A stretch of DNA of 64,000 nucleotides from Symbiobacterium sp040797425 (GCF_040797425.1 NZ_JBFNEH010000016.1:1-64000), one strand, 5' to 3'; shown: positions 50,575 to 60,418, counted from the first letter of the stretch. The notes: a model not told the origin generated them from the sequence alone. Numbers and translations are program-made.

Positions 50575-51792
50575 CTACGGGTTGACGATCGTAACGAACT
50601 CGTAGGTCCCGTCGGCCCGGACCTTCAGGATCGTCGCAGGCTTGATCGGGTTGCCGTTCTCGTCGAAGGAGAGCGAGCCGCCGACCGCCTGGAAGTCCTT
50701 GATGTCCTGAATGGCCTGCCGGATCTGGTCGGTGTCGTCGGTGTTGGCCACGCGGATGGCCTCGAGGAGGATGTTGGTGGCGTCGTAGGTCAGCGCGGCG
50801 AAGGAGTCAGGCCTGTGGCCGAACTTGGCCTCGAACTCCTGCACGAACTTCTGCACCGCCGGGCTGGGATCGTCAGAGGAGTAGTGGGCGGTGAAGTAGT
50901 TGCCCTCCAGCGTGGCGAAGTCCAGTTCCGTGGAGTCCCAGCCGTCGCCGCCGAGCATCGGCACGTTCAGGCCCTTCTCCTTGGCGGCACGGGCCAGCAG
51001 GGAGACCTTGTTGTAGTAGTCGGGCAGGTAGAGCATCTCGGGCTGCTGCGCCGCAACGTTGGTCATGACGGCCGAGAAGTCCGTGTCGCCCTCGGCGTAT
51101 GCCTGCTCGGCGACGATCTGGCCGCCGCCGGCCTGAAACTCGGCCTTGAACGCCTCGGTGAGGCCCACGGTGTACGGATTGCCCCGGTCATAGAAGACCG
51201 CCGCCGTCTTCACGCCCAGGTTCTCCAGGGCGAACCGGGCCGCGACCTTCCCCTGGAACGGGTCGATGAAGCAGGCCCGGAAGATGAAGGGCTTCCGCGT
51301 GCCGTCGTCGTTCACGGTGACACCTGCGGCCGTCGCCGTGCCGGTGATCATCGGGATCTTGTTGTCATTGGCCACCTGGCTCACGGGGATGGTGACGTTC
51401 GAGGTGACGGAGCCGATGATGGCCTTCACGCCGTCCTGGGTGACCATGCGGGTGGCGATGTTGATGCCCTCGGTGGCGTCGCCTTTGTCATCGCCCGAGA
51501 CGTACTCGATCCGGTAGTCCCCGGCCTTGTAGCCGGCCTGCTCCAGGGCGAGTTCGAAGCCCTTCTGGCTCGATTCGCCGAAGGTCTTCACGTCGCCGGT
51601 CAGCGGGGCGATCAGGCCAATCTTGATGACCTTCTCACCCGAACCGCCGCCGGAACCGGGGTCGGAACCGGCGCTGGAGTTCGGGGCCGGGCTGGTGCTC
51701 GGACCGGTGTTGGTGTTCTGCGTACTCGTCCCACCACACGCGGCGAGCACGAACACGGAAGCTGCCAGGAGCCCTGCCAATACGCGCTTCAT
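50575..51792 (-). CDS. livJ: Branched-chain amino acid-type ABC substrate-binding lipoprotein
   Basis: 405-residue periplasmic-binding-fold lipoprotein. The lipobox is LAACGG near residue 19, followed by a Ser/Thr/Asn/Gly/Pro linker (about 20-55) and the type I binding fold beginning VIKIGLIAPLTGDVKTFGESS. Cognate of LivHMGF downstream; leucine, isoleucine or valine are likely but other amides or amino acids are possible. ATG at 51792 with GAGGGGGG upstream, five codons inside another ATG. Confidence 0.94.
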   Translation of the reverse strand: MKRVLAGLLAASVFVLAACGGTSTQNTNTGPSTSPAPNSSAGSDPGSGGGSGEKVIKIGLIAPLTGDVKTFGESSQKGFELALEQAGYKAGDYRIEYVSGDDKGDATEGINIATRMVTQDGVKAIIGSVTSNVTIPVSQVANDNKIPMITGTATAAGVTVNDDGTRKPFIFRACFIDPFQGKVAARFALENLGVKTAAVFYDRGNPYTVGLTEAFKAEFQAGGGQIVAEQAYAEGDTDFSAVMTNVAAQQPEMLYLPDYYNKVSLLARAAKEKGLNVPMLGGDGWDSTELDFATLEGNYFTAHYSSDDPSPAVQKFVQEFEAKFGHRPDSFAALTYDATNILLEAIRVANTDDTDQIRQAIQDIKDFQAVGGSLSFDENGNPIKPATILKVRADGTYEFVTIVNP

Positions 51793-51837
51793 GTTGACCC
51801 CCCTCATGTTCCTGAATACCCCTTTGTCTGGTATGTT

Positions 51838-51850
51838 CGGGGTATCCCCG
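51838..51850. promoter_or_regulatory. 13-bp palindrome upstream of livJ
   Basis: CGGGGTATCCCCG is a perfect palindrome 46 bases before the livJ start, in the right place for an operator. Cognate regulator unknown; the STAND/HTH gene next door is a candidate. Confidence 0.4.
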
Positions 51851-51887
51851 ATATTGGGTAGTGTATATTCTCTGAGAGATCAAAAAG

Positions 51888-51915
51888 TCCTCTTGGCGCG
51901 CCCAAGGGATTTTTT
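51888..51915. terminator. Terminator hairpin with T-runs on both strands
   Basis: CTTGG (51892-51896) pairs with CCAAG (51902-51906), extended by two further pairs; ATTTTTTGG follows on the plus strand and ACTTTTTG on the minus strand. It separates the STAND/HTH gene from the liv operon. Confidence 0.65.
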
Positions 51916-51971
51916 GGTTAGCAGCGAGTTGCTGCATGAACGCGCTAGAGCGGTGCAGGGTGTGGCGCTCC

Positions 51972-54073
51972 TCAGTCAGGTGCCGCCCGCAACAGCTCCT
52001 GCGCCAGCCGGTGGACCGCCAGGCGCAGGTGGCGGTAATACGTCGGAACGGAGAGGTGCAGTTGCTCCGCCGTCCGCTCGTGGCTGCCCCGCTTCTCCAG
52101 GAAGGCGAGGCGCAGGATCTGCCCGTCGCGGCGTTCCGCCTCGCTGCCGGCCTCCAGGCGCTCCACCACCCGGCGGATCCGTTCCTGCACCTGCGCGGTG
52201 AGGGCGCCGGCCTCCTGCTCCCCTCCCTCCCCCACGAGGAAGCGGAGCGGCTCCACCAGATCGGGGCGGGCGTAGAGGCGGTCGAAGTGGCGCAGGGCCT
52301 TGCGGAGACTCCGGACCAGCGTCTCCGGCACCTGCCCTGGCCCCGGGCTCGCCCGCGGCTCCACCGGCCGTTCCGTCGCCGGCCCGGTGCCTCGGGACGG
52401 CGGCGACCCGGCCCCGCGCAGCAGGCGGAGGACCTTGGCGTGGAGGGGCTCCGTTTGCAGGTCCAGCACGTAGCCGCGGTAGACGGTCCCGTCTGCACAC
52501 GGTGCGTCCAGCCAGGGCGCCCGCTCGAACCCGATCAGCCGGAAGAACCCGTCCCAGCGCGTCTCCTCCACCTGGCCCAGCACGAGGCCCCCCTGGGGAG
52601 CAGGCGCAGGAGGTCCCGGGCCATCAGGGACTCCAGCCCGCCGGCCGTGCGCGGGTCGTAGCCGGCCACCCCCAGGTAGTACTGCTCCTTCCCGGGTGCG
52701 TAGCACTGCGCCGCCCGTGCGGCGACCGGGTGGCAGGCCAGCACCGGCACCGTCCGGTCCGTCAGCGGAACCACCGCGCAGAAGGCCATGAGCCGGCCTC
52801 CCTTCCGCAGGGCGCCGAACGACTCCGGCGTCAGCGCCAGAAGGGGCCGGATCAGGCCGAGCATGCCCCCTCTGTCCGCCGGCCGGCCCGAGGCCCGGAG
52901 ATACCGCCGGTACAGCTGCTCCACCGCGTCCGCATCCTGCGCCGAGAGGCTCTGCACCTCCAGGTCGTCCTCATGCCAGAACAGGAGGTCGTGCATGAAG
53001 TCGCTGCCCGAAAGGTAGAGCTGGTCGAAGAGCCACTCGGACTCCCGGCCGTACCCGCCGGAGCGGCGGCCGTCGACGGCCTTCATGGCGCGTTCCCTTA
53101 ACCGCGCGTAGGTCCCGGGCCTGCGGGCCTTCACGTCCGCCAGCACCCACTGGCGCACCGAGTCGTGCAGCATCCAGTACTCGCCGCAGCCGGTGATGAA
53201 CGGCAGGCCGCAGAGCGCCCGGAACCGGTCGGCCGGTACCGGCTCGCCCAGCGCCGCCTCCAGGAGCTCCTGGTCGAAGCGGCGCAGCACTGCCGCCGCC
53301 TCGATGCAGCGGTGCAGCAGCGGATCGGAGACGTCGGCGAGGACGGCGCCCAGGAGCTGCTGCACCAGCGCCCGCACCTGGCTCCGTGCGCCGTCCAGCC
53401 GCCCGTGGCGGAGGATGAGCGGCCCGGCGAGCGAGAGCGCCAGCGGGTGTCCCCCGGAAATGCGCCTGAGGTCGTCCAGGGCGCCGTCCGGGATGCCCAG
53501 GCGCCGGCCGTATTCGTCGACCTCGCACGGAGCGAGCGGCGGCAGCTCCAGGTGACGGACCAGCAGGTTCCACCCCCCGGCCTGCCACGGGCCCAGCAAC
53601 CGCTGGCGCCCCGCGGTACAGACGCGCACCCGGTAGTCCAGGGCCGGGAGCCACTCGTCCCGGAGCCAGTCCTCCACGAAGTTCCACTTTTCAAAGGTAT
53701 CGAGCGCCAGGAGGATGCCGCCCTGGGCCGCCGCGTAGGCGTTGAGCGCTGCGGTGACCTCCCTGGCCGAACTGCCCGTCCCGTCGGCGGCCATGGCCCC
53801 TCGGGCGACGAGTTCCTGCCGCACCCGCGCCAGCACGTCCTCCGGCCTGGCGAAGCCCCAGCTGCCGTCCACCAAGATCGCCCGTGCGCGGCCGATCCGC
53901 TCGGCCACCAGCCGCAACAGGGTGCTCTTGCCGATGCCGCCCGGGCCATGAACGTGCAGAAGGTGCCAGTTCTCCCCCGGGCGCCTGACGAGGTCCTGGA
54001 GCAGGTCCAGCTCCCGCGCCCGGCCGACGAACAGGCTGCGCTGACGCTCCAGTAGCAGCTCCTGAATGCGCAT
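51972..54073 (-). pseudogene. STAND ATPase/HTH regulator with a frameshift
   Basis: One gene of about 700 codons read in two frames. The 5' part (54073-about 52590) has Walker A HGPGGIGKSTLLRL near residue 48, Walker B ILLALDTFEKW, and a GNAT-like region near 375-480. The 3' part (about 52610-51972) continues with GGLVLGQVEETRWDGFF and ends in a helix-turn-helix (TAEQLHLSVPTYYRHL). The switch falls in CCCC-A-GGGGGG on the minus strand (C6 at 52588-52593): one extra base, or a -1 slip on the G-run, restores the full frame. ATG at 54073 has GGAGG upstream. It could regulate the adjacent liv operon. Confidence 0.75.
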
Positions 54074-54169
54074 GGTTCTTTCCTCCGCGGCCCGGGCTAC
54101 CCGTGGGATCGCGCACTGCCAGTTTGTCGCCAGTGTACCATCCTGACCGGCGAAATGGGAAGGGTTTAC

Positions 54170-55144
54170 TTAATCCTCGCCCCAGACGCGCAGGGGCGGC
54201 ACCTCCCCGAGTTCGCCGAGTCGGCGGGCGCGCTCATAGAAGGCCACCAGCCCGCGGCGGTAACGGGGCCCGAACTCGTGCCGGATCAGGTCAAAGTAGT
54301 CGTCCACCACCTCCGGCGGAAGCCCCCTGCGGGCCACCCCCTCCGCCACCATCTCCGGGCGGTGGTCCCAGGAGTACTCCTGAGAGGCATGGAACACCCG
54401 CGTGACCAGGCGCAGGGCGGCCGGATCGGCCTCCGCCAGCTCCCGCCTCGCCACCCAGAGTGCGTAGACCATGGGGTGGCCGGTGAAGGCCTTCCACTCC
54501 ACTCCCAGGTCCACGTGCGGAATCTCCGGGTGGGTGTGCGCCGCCAGCAGGGCGTCGTCGCCGATCAGCAGGGCCGCGTCGTGTTCCGCCAGCATCGCCT
54601 CCAGGTCCGGCGGCACCACCCGGTAGACCGGCCGCACGCCGTAGCGCAGCTCCAGGATGATGCGGGTAAGCACCACCGAGGTGGCCGAGGCGGCGGTGAG
54701 CGCCACGGGACGGCCATCCAGCTCCTCCAGCGGCCGCCGGTGGAAGAGCAAAATGGACGCGACCCGGCCGTCGGCGCTGATGGCGAGGCCGGGGATGATC
54801 ACGCACTCACCGGCGTGGCGGGCGTACTCGATGCTGGAGATGGGAGTCACGTCCAGCCGCCCGTGCAGAAACGCCCGGTTGAGCACGGCCGGCGGCCCCT
54901 TCTCCACCGTCACGTCCAGCCGGACCGCCCCCTGCTCGATGCCGAAGTAGACCGGCAGGCAGTTGAGGTAGTCGATGCAGCCGATCCGGATCGCCGGGGC
55001 CGGAGCGGCCACGGCGACGCCGGGGGCAGACGGGGCTGCGGGCACCGTGCGGGTAGCGCCGGTTGCAGAGGCGGCCCCGTCTCCGGGAGCCGTGGGGGTC
55101 CCGGGGCGCGCCGGGGTAACGGTCTTGCGGAACGGATCACCCAT
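54170..55144 (-). CDS. mqnA: Chorismate dehydratase MqnA
   Basis: 324-residue enzyme of the futalosine menaquinone pathway, converting chorismate to 3-enolpyruvyl-benzoate. The binding-protein-like fold starts at about residue 50 with IRIGCIDYLNCLPVYFGI and includes DVTPISSIEYARH and ALLIGDDAL. The first about 48 residues are an Ala/Pro/Gly/Thr-rich, probably disordered extension not usual in the family. Last gene of mqnE-mqnC-mqnA, 15 bases after mqnC. Confidence 0.92.
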   Translation of the reverse strand: MGDPFRKTVTPARPGTPTAPGDGAASATGATRTVPAAPSAPGVAVAAPAPAIRIGCIDYLNCLPVYFGIEQGAVRLDVTVEKGPPAVLNRAFLHGRLDVTPISSIEYARHAGECVIIPGLAISADGRVASILLFHRRPLEELDGRPVALTAASATSVVLTRIILELRYGVRPVYRVVPPDLEAMLAEHDAALLIGDDALLAAHTHPEIPHVDLGVEWKAFTGHPMVYALWVARRELAEADPAALRLVTRVFHASQEYSWDHRPEMVAEGVARRGLPPEVVDDYFDLIRHEFGPRYRRGLVAFYERARRLGELGEVPPLRVWGED

Positions 55145-55159
55145 GCTGCTTCGCTCCCC

Positions 55160-56353
55160 TCAGTAGACCTCCAGGATCTCGTAGAACGTGTTCCGCTTGG
55201 CCGGGATCTTGCCGGCGTCGCGGATGAGCCGGATCGCGTCGGCGGGCGTGGCGTGGAAGACGGTGCCCGCCGCGGCCACCACGTTCTCCTCCATCATCGT
55301 GCCGCCGAAGTCGTTGCAGCCGCAGCTCAGGCTGATCTGGCCGATGCGCACGCCCTGGGTCACCCACGAGGCCTGGATGTTCGGGATGTTGTCCAGGAAG
55401 ATCCGGGCCACCGCCAGCGTGCGCAGATATTCGTAGCTGGAGGTGGTCACCCCGCTGTGCAGCCCCTCCGCCACCAGGGGGGTGTTGCCGGGCTGGAAGG
55501 TCCAGCAGATGAAGGACCAGAACACACCCTGGCCGTGCCGCTCGGCGGTGCGGTCCTGGACCTCCCGGAGCCGGAGGAGGTGCTCCACCCGCTCCTCCAG
55601 GGTCTCCACGTGGCCGAACATCATGGTGGACGAGCCCCGCAGCCCCGCGTCGGCGATGATCTCGTAGGTGGCCAGCCAGTCGCGCGCCGAGTCTTTGAGG
55701 GGAGCGATGATGCGGCGGGGCCGGTCGGCCAGCACCTCGCCGCCGGCGCCGGGCACCGAGTCGAGCCCGGCCTCCTTCAGCCGCTCCACCACCTCCCGCA
55801 CCGGCATCTTGTACGCCCGGGCAAAGTGGCGGATCTCGGAGACGGAGAAGGAGTGGATGGCGATCTGGGGGTAGTGCCGCTTGATCAGCCGGCACATCTC
55901 CGTGTAGTACGCAAAGGGCAGTTTCGGGTGGTGGCCGCCCTGGATCAGCACCTGCGTGCCGCCACTCGCGGCCAGCTCCCCCACCTTCTGCAAGATCTCC
56001 TCGTGGCTCAGCACCCAGGCGTCGGGATCCTTCTCGTGCCGGTAGAAGGCGCAGAACTTGCAGTCGGTGACGCAGACGTTGGTGTAGTTGATGTTCCGGT
56101 CCACCACGAAGGTCACGATGCCCTCGGGGTGGAGCCGCCTGGTGATCTCGCCGGCCACCAGGCCGAGGGAGCCCAGGTCGCCCTCCCGCATCAGCACGCA
56201 GCCCTCCTCGTAGCTGATCCGGTGGCCGTCCAGGGCCTTGTGCAGGATGCGCTCCACTGCCGGGGTGGGCTCGGGTCGCGCCAGGGCGGCGTGGATCTGT
56301 TCCACCTCGTCTTGCGCCCGCTCGGCCCGCGCCGACCGTTCCATCTGCTGCAC
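55160..56353 (-). CDS. mqnC: Cyclic dehypoxanthine futalosine synthase MqnC
   Basis: 397-residue radical-SAM enzyme cyclising dehypoxanthine futalosine. The cluster motif is C94-x3-C98-x2-C101 (NVCVTDCKFCAFYRH). GGHHPKLPFAYYTEM, GLDSVPGAGGEVLADRPR and GHVETLEERVEHLLRLRE are family motifs. GTG at 56353 with GGGAGGG about 9 bases upstream; 3 bases after mqnE, so tightly coupled. Generates 5'-deoxyadenosine as by-product. Confidence 0.95.
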   Translation of the reverse strand: MQQMERSARAERAQDEVEQIHAALARPEPTPAVERILHKALDGHRISYEEGCVLMREGDLGSLGLVAGEITRRLHPEGIVTFVVDRNINYTNVCVTDCKFCAFYRHEKDPDAWVLSHEEILQKVGELAASGGTQVLIQGGHHPKLPFAYYTEMCRLIKRHYPQIAIHSFSVSEIRHFARAYKMPVREVVERLKEAGLDSVPGAGGEVLADRPRRIIAPLKDSARDWLATYEIIADAGLRGSSTMMFGHVETLEERVEHLLRLREVQDRTAERHGQGVFWSFICWTFQPGNTPLVAEGLHSGVTTSSYEYLRTLAVARIFLDNIPNIQASWVTQGVRIGQISLSCGCNDFGGTMMEENVVAAAGTVFHATPADAIRLIRDAGKIPAKRNTFYEILEVY

Positions 56354-56356
56354 GCT

Positions 56357-57736
56357 TCACGCCCTCCCTTCCGCCGCCGGTTCTCCGCCGGGGGCCACCG
56401 TCCGCTCAACCCCGCCGCACGCCCCGGCCGGGGCCCCCGACTCCCGGTGCGCGCCGGTCCACCACTGTTCCGGGTCCGCCAGGAACTGCACCGGCACCGG
56501 GCCCCTGCGTCCGCCGGGGTGGAACCGGCCCGCGGCGATCGTCTGCTCGGCCGGGGAGAGGTGCACGGTCTCGGCGGTGTAGCCGTGGATGGCCCCGACC
56601 GCCACCAGGGCTGGGTCGGGCTCGGGCGGGTACTCCCGGATTACCTCGTACAGGGTGTTCCGCTCGGCGGGGATGCGCCCGGCCTCCCAGATCATCCGCA
56701 GCAGCTGCTGCAGCTCGGTGTACTGGGCGGTCTGCGCCCCGGCCATGTGGTAGATCCGCTCCTCTCGCACGGTGCCGTCGATGTCGTTGGCGCCGAAGTG
56801 GAGCGCCACCTGCGTGATGGCCGGCGAGCTGGCGATCCAGTAGCTCTTGATGTGGGGGAAGTTATCCAGCATGAGCCGGCCCACGGCGATCACCCGCAGG
56901 TCGTCGTAACCCGTGGGGCCCGGCAGGTGCGCCAGCCCCGTATTCTCCGGGTGGAACCGGAGCGGGATGAACGCCTGGAAGCCGCCGCTCCGGTCCTGTT
57001 GCTCCCGCAGCCGGATCAGGTGGTCCACCCGCTCCTCGGGGGTCTCGATGGTTCCGTAGAGCATGGTGGCGTTGGACTTCAGCCCCAGCCGGTGCGCGGT
57101 GTCGTGGACGTGGAGCCACTCCTCCGCCGTCTCCTTCGGCTTGCAGATCGCCTCCCGCACCCGGGGGGCGAAGATCTCCGCCCCGCCGCCGGGCAGGGAG
57201 CCCAGCCCCGCCTCCTTCAGTTCCAGCAGCACCTGCTCCAGCGAGAGGCCGGAGATGCGGGTGAAGTGGATCAGTTCGATCGCCGTGAAACACTTCAGGT
57301 GCACGTCGGGGCAGGCCGCCTTCACGGCCCGGAGCATCGCCGGGTACCACTCCCAGGGGAGGTCGGGGTGCAGGCCGCCGACCATGTGCAGCTCCGTCGC
57401 CCCTTGCGCCACGGCCGCCCGGGCCTTGGCCACGATCTCGTCGATGGACAGGGTGAACGCCCGGGGGCTGCGCCGGCTCTGGCCGAAGGCGCAGAACTTG
57501 CAGTGGATGGCACACACGTTGGAGTAGTTGATGTGGGCGTTGTTGTTGAAGTAGACCTGGTCGCCCACCCGCAGCCGCCGGGCCAGGTTGGCCAACTGCC
57601 CGACGGCAAACAGGTTCGGGTGGGTCATCAGGGTCACGCCGTCGTCGAAGGAGAGCCGCTCACCGGCCACCACCTTGCGGTAGATGGGGGCCAGGCGGGC
57701 GTCGAGGGTCCGCTCCAGAAGGGTGCTCACGCCCAT
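56357..57736 (-). CDS. mqnE: Aminofutalosine synthase MqnE
   Basis: 459-residue radical-SAM enzyme that adds the adenosyl radical to enolpyruvyl-benzoate to form aminofutalosine. Cluster motif C75-x3-C79-x2-C82 (VCAIHCKFCAFGQ); ELHMVGGLHPDLPWEWY and GSLPGGGAEIFAPRVR confirm the subfamily. After about residue 375 comes a Pro/Gly/Ala-rich tail of about 80 residues not typical of MqnE (usually 360-390). First gene of the operon; ATG at 57736 with AAGGAG upstream. Confidence 0.95.
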   Translation of the reverse strand: MGVSTLLERTLDARLAPIYRKVVAGERLSFDDGVTLMTHPNLFAVGQLANLARRLRVGDQVYFNNNAHINYSNVCAIHCKFCAFGQSRRSPRAFTLSIDEIVAKARAAVAQGATELHMVGGLHPDLPWEWYPAMLRAVKAACPDVHLKCFTAIELIHFTRISGLSLEQVLLELKEAGLGSLPGGGAEIFAPRVREAICKPKETAEEWLHVHDTAHRLGLKSNATMLYGTIETPEERVDHLIRLREQQDRSGGFQAFIPLRFHPENTGLAHLPGPTGYDDLRVIAVGRLMLDNFPHIKSYWIASSPAITQVALHFGANDIDGTVREERIYHMAGAQTAQYTELQQLLRMIWEAGRIPAERNTLYEVIREYPPEPDPALVAVGAIHGYTAETVHLSPAEQTIAAGRFHPGGRRGPVPVQFLADPEQWWTGAHRESGAPAGACGGVERTVAPGGEPAAEGRA

Positions 57737-57912
57737 GTGTCCGCTCCTTCCGCTCGAATGTCGTCGGAGACGCTGCCTCTACTGTAACGAGACCGGGGCG
57801 GCGGTGGGGGCCCGTGGAGGGGCAATGTCCGTTTTGTGACACTTGTCGACCGGACCGGCGCCCTGCGCTGCGGCATGATGGGAAGGAGACAGAACCCAGG
57901 GGAGGAAAGGCC

Positions 57913-58962
57913 GTGAACGGACCGAAGCTGCCGCTGCTGACCAACCGGGCCGACACGCTGAAGTACGAGGACGGGGTGGTGCGGATCCTCGACCGGCGCC
58001 GGCTGCCGGAGGAGATCGTCTTCGTGGACTGCCGGGACTACCGGGAGGTGGCCCGGGCCATCGTGGACATGGTGATCCAGGGGGCGCCGCCCCTCGCCTA
58101 CGCCGCCGGTTACGGCCTGGCCCTGGCCTGCCGCCAGAGCCGGGATCTCCCCGCGCCGGAGCGCCGCCGGGCCCTGGAGCAGGCCCACCGGGAGCTGCGG
58201 GCCACCCGGCCCACGGGGGCCGACATCTTCCCGCTGCTGGACCGGGCCCTGGCCCTGGCGCTGGCCGCCCTCGAAGAGGGGCGCGACCCGGAGGCGGCGG
58301 TGAGGGAGTTCGTGGACGGGCAGATCCGGGCCGGCGACCGGGCCGCCCGGCTGTGCGGCTCCCATGCCGCCGGCCTGCTGGAGGACGGCGACCGGATCCT
58401 CACCCACTGCTTCGCGGGGGCGGCGCTGAACTACATGCTGTACTTCGCCCTGGAGGCCGGGAAGCGGATCGAGCTGTTTGCCACCGAAACCCGCCCCTAC
58501 CTGCAGGGGGCCCGGCTCACCGCCGCCCAGGCCCGGGAGATCGGCGTGCCGGTCACCCTGGTGACCGACAACATGCCGGGGTACCTGTTCTACCGGGGGA
58601 TGATCACCAAGTACGTGACCGCGGCCGACTCCATCGCCCTGGACGGCCACGTGTCCAACAAGATCGGCACCTTCCAGTACGCGGTGCTGGCGCACCACTT
58701 CGGCGTGCCCTTCATCGTGCTGGGCTACGATGGCCCCGACCGCGACCGGGCCACCGCGGCGGACATCCCCATCGAGGAGCGGGACCCGGAGGAGGTCTTC
58801 TATTGCCGCGGCGTGCGCACCGCCGCGGAGGGGATCCGGGGGTACTACCCGGCCTTTGACATCACGCCGCCGCAGTACGTGAGCGTGATCGCCACGGACC
58901 GGGGGCTGTTCACGCCCTGGAACATCCGGGACTATTTCAAGGCGCCGCCGCCGGGGGAGTGA
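57913..58962 (+). CDS. MtnA-like aldose-1-phosphate isomerase
   Basis: 349-residue protein of the eIF2B/MtnA family. MtnA isomerises 5-methylthioribose-1-phosphate; a sister group handles 5-deoxyribose-1-phosphate from radical-SAM by-product. THCFAGAALNY carries the catalytic Cys and TAADSIALDGHVSNKIGT the Asp region. The normally conserved RGAP is QGAPPLAYAAGYG here, so it is divergent. GTG at 57913 lies 9 bases after GGGGAGG. Divergent from mqnE and upstream of two MTAP-family genes, favouring 5'-deoxyadenosine or methylthioadenosine salvage. Confidence 0.85.
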   Translation: MNGPKLPLLTNRADTLKYEDGVVRILDRRRLPEEIVFVDCRDYREVARAIVDMVIQGAPPLAYAAGYGLALACRQSRDLPAPERRRALEQAHRELRATRPTGADIFPLLDRALALALAALEEGRDPEAAVREFVDGQIRAGDRAARLCGSHAAGLLEDGDRILTHCFAGAALNYMLYFALEAGKRIELFATETRPYLQGARLTAAQAREIGVPVTLVTDNMPGYLFYRGMITKYVTAADSIALDGHVSNKIGTFQYAVLAHHFGVPFIVLGYDGPDRDRATAADIPIEERDPEEVFYCRGVRTAAEGIRGYYPAFDITPPQYVSVIATDRGLFTPWNIRDYFKAPPPGE

Positions 58963-59037
58963 CCCGGCGGGCGGAGTTCCTGGAGCCCGCATCTGGCGGT
59001 GACCGCCGAGGCGGCCTGGAAGGGTGGCCTGGAGCCC

Positions 59038-60318
59038 ATGACGGATGCCGACGTGATCGTGGTAGGAGGCGGCCCCGCGGGGATGATGGCGGCCGCGGCC
59101 GCCGCCGGGGCCGGTGCCCGGGTGCTGTTGCTGGAAAAAGGCGACCGGCTGGGCCGCAAGCTGATCATCTCCGGCGGCGGCCGCTGCAACGTGACCAATC
59201 GCAAGCCGGTGCCGGATCTGATCCGGCACATCCCCGGCAACGGCCGGTTCCTGTACAGCGCCCTGTCGCAGTTCGGCAGCGAGGAGATCATTCGCTTCTT
59301 TGAGGAACTGGGCGTTCGGCTCAAGGAAGAGGACGACGGCCGGATGTTTCCCGCGACCGACCGGGCGGTCACGGTGGCCGGTGCCCTGGTGAAGCACCTG
59401 CGGGATCTGGGCGTGCAGATCCGGCCCCGGGCGCCGGTGGAGCGCCTTCTGCTGGACGATCGCCGCTGCACCGGCGTGGTGCTGCAGGGCGGGGAGAGCC
59501 TGCGGGCCCCCGCCGTGGTGGTGGCCACCGGGGGCAAGTCGGTCCCCCGCACCGGCTCCACCGGCGATGGATACGAGTGGGCCCGGGCGGCCGGCCACAC
59601 CGTCACGCCCCTTTACCCCACCGCGGTGCCGCTGGTGCTGGGCGATCCCGTCATCGCGGGCCGGTCGCTCCAGGGCATCTCCCTGCGGGACGTGACCCTG
59701 ACGCTGCACGACCCCCGGGGCAAGCGGCTCACCACCGAGCGGGGGGACATCGTCTTCACCCACTTCGGCGTTTCGGGTCCCTGTGCGCTGCGGGTGAGCC
59801 ACTACGTCTCGGTGGCCCGCAGGAAGCTGGGGGACGTTCCGCTGCGCCTGGACATCGACCTGTTCCCGGACCGGAGCCAGGAGGACCTGATGCGGGAGAT
59901 CGGCAGCCAGGCGGCGGCGGAGCCCAGGAAGACCGTGAAGACGGTGCTCAGGCGCCTGCTGCCGGACCGGATGGTGCCCCTGGTCTTGGAGAGGTCCGGG
60001 GTTTCCGGGGAGACCACCGGCGCGCACCTGCCGAAGGCCGGGCTGGCCGCCCTGGTGCGGCTTCTGAAGGCGCTGCCGTTTACCGTCACGGGCACCCGGC
60101 CCCTGGAGGAGACCTTCGTCACCGGAGGCGGCGTGAGCATCCGGGAGATCGACCCCCGGACCATGGCGTCCCGGCTGATGGAGGGGCTCTTCTTCGCCGG
60201 CGAGGTGATGGACGTGCACGGCCACACGGGGGGATACAACATCACCATCGCCTTTTCCACGGGGTACGCCGCCGGCACCGCCGCTGCGCGCCTGGCCCTG
60301 GGAAGGTCCGGCGAATAG
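59038..60318 (+). CDS. BaiN/HI0933 family FAD-dependent oxidoreductase
   Basis: 426-residue flavoprotein. FAD site VIVVGGGPAGMMAAAAAAGAG at the N-terminus, LGRKLIISGGGRCNVTN and ATGGKSVPRTGSTGDGY are hallmarks of the family; FFAGEVMDVHGHTGGYNITIAFSTG (in two pieces) binds FAD at the end. Biological role of most members is unknown. ATG at 59038 fits the Rossmann start, with GGTGG upstream. 75 bases after the MtnA-like gene, same strand. Confidence 0.92.
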   Translation: MTDADVIVVGGGPAGMMAAAAAAGAGARVLLLEKGDRLGRKLIISGGGRCNVTNRKPVPDLIRHIPGNGRFLYSALSQFGSEEIIRFFEELGVRLKEEDDGRMFPATDRAVTVAGALVKHLRDLGVQIRPRAPVERLLLDDRRCTGVVLQGGESLRAPAVVVATGGKSVPRTGSTGDGYEWARAAGHTVTPLYPTAVPLVLGDPVIAGRSLQGISLRDVTLTLHDPRGKRLTTERGDIVFTHFGVSGPCALRVSHYVSVARRKLGDVPLRLDIDLFPDRSQEDLMREIGSQAAAEPRKTVKTVLRRLLPDRMVPLVLERSGVSGETTGAHLPKAGLAALVRLLKALPFTVTGTRPLEETFVTGGGVSIREIDPRTMASRLMEGLFFAGEVMDVHGHTGGYNITIAFSTGYAAGTAAARLALGRSGE

Positions 60319-60418
60319 GGTGCGGCGGCGTGGCGGTGGGAACCTTTTCCTCGGGACGGAACCGGGTGCGGGGCGGCTGCGTCCAACAGGCGCACACGGC
60401 ATCAAGGAGGCACTTTCC

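Noticed and set aside
54155..57787. A 1210-codon open frame on the plus strand opposite mqnA, mqnC and mqnE
   Set aside because: It is the antisense shadow of three well-recognised genes in GC-rich DNA, has no family motif and is rich in His/Arg/Gln/Val as such shadows are.
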